Part shown: positions 5,235-6,933 of the stretch, piece by piece
Position numbering within the stretch: the first letter of the stretch is position 1
Layout of the letters: each line of letters begins with the position of its first letter
Assembly (NCBI GenBank): GCA_031284845.1
Contig: JAITXH010000120.1
Location: 1 to 6,933, forward strand
DNA from: Puniceicoccales bacterium
GTDB lineage: Bacteria; Verrucomicrobiota; Verrucomicrobiia; Opitutales; UBA953
Reading direction: 5' to 3'
DNA length: 6,933 nucleotides
The notes under the pieces: generated by a model
Database searches by the model: none
Seen by the model: only the letters and a program-made list of their open reading frames with translations
Told to the model about the DNA's origin: nothing
Translations under genes and position numbers: made by a program

Positions 5235-6933
5235 ATGGCTTCCCGCCGTCCAAGAATTTTCGTCAGCATCACCAGCACCGACTTGAGCGCGTGTCGTCAG
5301 ATCGTCGTGAACGCCCTGCTCGAGATGGGGTGTACCCCCACCGGGTCAGATACGCAACCACCCGACGCCGGAAGCGCCCGCGCACAGTTGCGGAAAATAA
5401 TCGCTGACTGCGACGCTGTGTTGCACATAGCCGGAGAGTGCTCCGGCGGCGACCCGCAGACACGCACACCGGGGACACCGCGCCGGAGCTACGCGCAACT
5501 CGAATACGAGACAGCCCGCGAGTTAAAAAAGCCGCTCCACGTCATCGTGTGCAGCACGAAGTTTCCCTACGACGCCCATAAACCGGAAGCGCAAGACGTC
5601 CAGGCCTTGCAGCAAGCGCACCGGCAACGCCTACTGGCGGAGAACCCCTTGCTCGCCACAGTCCACAAGCCCGCAGAACTGGGTGCGCGGGTCCTCGCGC
5701 TGAAGGGCGAATTCACGGGGTCCACCACCGCGGAAAAATCCGCCTCGGGCGACGCCGTGCTCTGGATCGGTGCCACCTTGTCCGGCTTACTCCTGTTGGG
5801 CGCGGGCGTGGGGGTCCTCTTGATGGAAACCGGCGAACAGGAAAACCGGCGAGCGCTCGAAAAAGAACGCTTCCAGACGAGGGAAGCTACGAAGCAACAA
5901 CGCAAAAAACAAGAACTCCAGAACGCGCAATTCCGGGAAGACCTTTCGGCGCTCTTTAAAGACTACGTCGCACGAGACATCCCCGGGTTGACCGACGACG
6001 CCCGGCGCGAACGCGCCATCAGGGCGTTTTCCAAGCGCCAGAACATCCAGCCCGAAAAAGTAAAAGAAATTATCGCCTGGTATGCCGGCGTCATCAAAGG
6101 CAACCCGAATGCCGGAGAGTTGGACCTCTCGTTTGCCACTTTCGCAGAAAAACGTTTCGCCGAGTCCGCAGAAAGCGCCGGGAAAGCCATCCGCCAATTC
6201 CGGCTTGAGCTGGACATCGCCGACAAATGGCGCGAGCAGGGACGGGGCGCAGAAGCCGACGAACTGAGACAGAGCGTGCTCAACAACCTTTTCCTCGCCT
6301 TCAGACAGCAGGCCGTGGCGCTCATCGCAGGGGGACAATTCAAGCAAGCCGCAGACGCCTGCCGTCTGGCATTGCAGGAAACACCCGGTGAAGACAGCGA
6401 TTGGAAACGGACTGAACTGCATATCCTACTCGGCGAAGCAGCGCTCGAGCAAGCGGCGCAAACGGCAGATAAGGCCGAGTCCGCCGCCCCTCTGCAAGAT
6501 GCCGCGCAGTCTTTCAAAAACGCCTTGCCCGGCAGCCCGCGCGACGTCTCAGCCAGACAATGGGCAATCGTGCAAAACAAACAGGCCGCCGCATTGAACG
6601 CACTCGCGGCAGTCTCCGCCCCGGGTGAACGCGCCCGGCTGGCGGGCAGCGCCGAGCGCGTCTGCCGCAATGTGCTGGAAGCCCAAATCCGCACAACACT
6701 GCGAAGGGAATGGGCGGCAGCATCCCACAATCTGGGTGCCGCGCTCAGCGGGCGGGCAGCAGCGGTGGACGGTGACCGCGCGCGTCTGCTGGACGAAGCG
6801 GTGCAAGCATTCCGCAACGCCCTGGAAGTACGCACTAGGAAAGATCTTCCTCTGGAATGGGCGCAGACGCAAAGCGAGATAGCCGCCGCGCTACACGATC
6901 AGGCCGCTCTGGCAAGCGACGCAAACGAACGGG
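5235..6933 (+). CDS. DUF4062/TIR-like – transmembrane – TPR repeat protein, 3' end missing
   Basis: The frame is open for 566 codons and leaves the window without a stop. Residues 6-108 resemble a DUF4062-type alpha/beta domain. It has a first strand and helix RIFVSITSTDLSACRQIV, a central strand CDAVLHIAGE (59-68) and the signature PRRSYAQLEYETARELKKPL (82-101) before the strand HVIVCS. Such domains are distantly TIR-like and often sit at the N-terminus of signalling or conflict proteins. Residues 175-197 form one Gly/Leu-rich transmembrane helix, and 198-235 a highly charged probable coiled coil (QENRRALEKERF, KQQRKKQELQ). From about 296 onward come amphipathic helical pairs: FAEKRFAESAESAGKA (303-318) is TPR-like, and LDEAVQAFRNALEVRTRKDL (519-538) then LPLEWAQTQ matches the TPR variant common in planctomycete and cyanobacterial proteins. 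No Walker A motif is visible. ATG 5235 is the first possible start after an in-frame TGA at 5199-5201; the ribosome site is weak. It lies 76 bases after mntH. The biological role is unknown. Confidence 0.85.
   Translation, partial: MASRRPRIFVSITSTDLSACRQIVVNALLEMGCTPTGSDTQPPDAGSARAQLRKIIADCDAVLHIAGECSGGDPQTRTPGTPRRSYAQLEYETARELKKPLHVIVCSTKFPYDAHKPEAQDVQALQQAHRQRLLAENPLLATVHKPAELGARVLALKGEFTGSTTAEKSASGDAVLWIGATLSGLLLLGAGVGVLLMETGEQENRRALEKERFQTREATKQQRKKQELQNAQFREDLSALFKDYVARDIPGLTDDARRERAIRAFSKRQNIQPEKVKEIIAWYAGVIKGNPNAGELDLSFATFAEKRFAESAESAGKAIRQFRLELDIADKWREQGRGAEADELRQSVLNNLFLAFRQQAVALIAGGQFKQAADACRLALQETPGEDSDWKRTELHILLGEAALEQAAQTADKAESAAPLQDAAQSFKNALPGSPRDVSARQWAIVQNKQAAALNALAAVSAPGERARLAGSAERVCRNVLEAQIRTTLRREWAAASHNLGAALSGRAAAVDGDRARLLDEAVQAFRNALEVRTRKDLPLEWAQTQSEIAAALHDQAALASDANER

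Noticed and set aside
5198..5407. Plus-strand 69-codon frame after mntH, starting at an ATG preceded by TGGG
   Set aside because: From 5235 on it overlaps the DUF4062 frame, and its sequence is Arg-rich with no family resemblance; a short leader ORF cannot be excluded but is not supported.
5787..6835. Two long minus-strand frames (5787-6422 and 5963-6835)
   Set aside because: Both are antisense to the DUF4062-TPR frame, which has clear domain structure; the Ser/Ala/Cys/Arg-rich translations are typical shadows.
5235..6933. STAND-type NTPase domain in the DUF4062 protein
   Set aside because: No GxxxxGK[ST] loop is present in the visible 566 residues; the Gly-rich stretch at 179-193 is part of the membrane helix.

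Overview
This window holds five complete genes and one gene that runs off the right edge. It is fairly GC-rich with dense, mostly operonic coding. The gene families, the weak or absent Shine-Dalgarno sequences, and the intergenic repeat built on ATCCGTGG units suggest a Gram-negative environmental or host-associated bacterium of the Planctomycetota-Verrucomicrobiota-Chlamydiota group, perhaps an Opitutaceae-like verrucomicrobium. That placement is an inference from style and remembered family resemblance, not from a marker gene.

Layout. Bases 1-370 hold no gene. They contain two diverged tandem copies of a unit of about 184 bp. Bases 369-3592 (minus strand) form one tightly packed unit, transcribed from high to low coordinates: an ECF-type sigma-70 factor (3592-3008), a single-pass membrane protein that looks like its anti-sigma factor (3011-2496, sharing an ATGA overlap with the sigma gene), an unrecognised 265-residue soluble protein (2484-1687), and an AmpG-like major facilitator permease (1685-369). 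The junctions are a 4-base overlap, an 11-base gap and a 1-base gap, so co-transcription is very likely. Bases 3593-3808 are the divergent promoter region. It contains an ECF-like promoter candidate facing the sigma gene and two perfect inverted repeats closer to the next gene. Bases 3809-5158 (plus strand) encode an Nramp/MntH manganese-type transporter with intact DPGN and MPHN metal-site motifs. Bases 5235-6933 (plus strand) carry the 5' part of a large gene. It has a DUF4062/TIR-like N-terminal domain, one transmembrane helix, a charged coiled coil and tetratricopeptide-type helical repeats, and is still open at the window end after 566 codons.

How the genes may work together. The four-gene minus-strand unit reads as an envelope-signalling module. 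A membrane anti-sigma would hold the ECF factor until a signal arrives. The released sigma would then drive its own operon, including a permease whose family includes muropeptide importers. The manganese transporter is a separate, divergent transcription unit that may have its own metal- or stress-responsive operator. The DUF4062-TPR gene follows MntH on the same strand after 76 bases. Its architecture resembles proteins linked to signalling or conflict systems, but nothing here shows what it does. It is the most interesting gene in the window.
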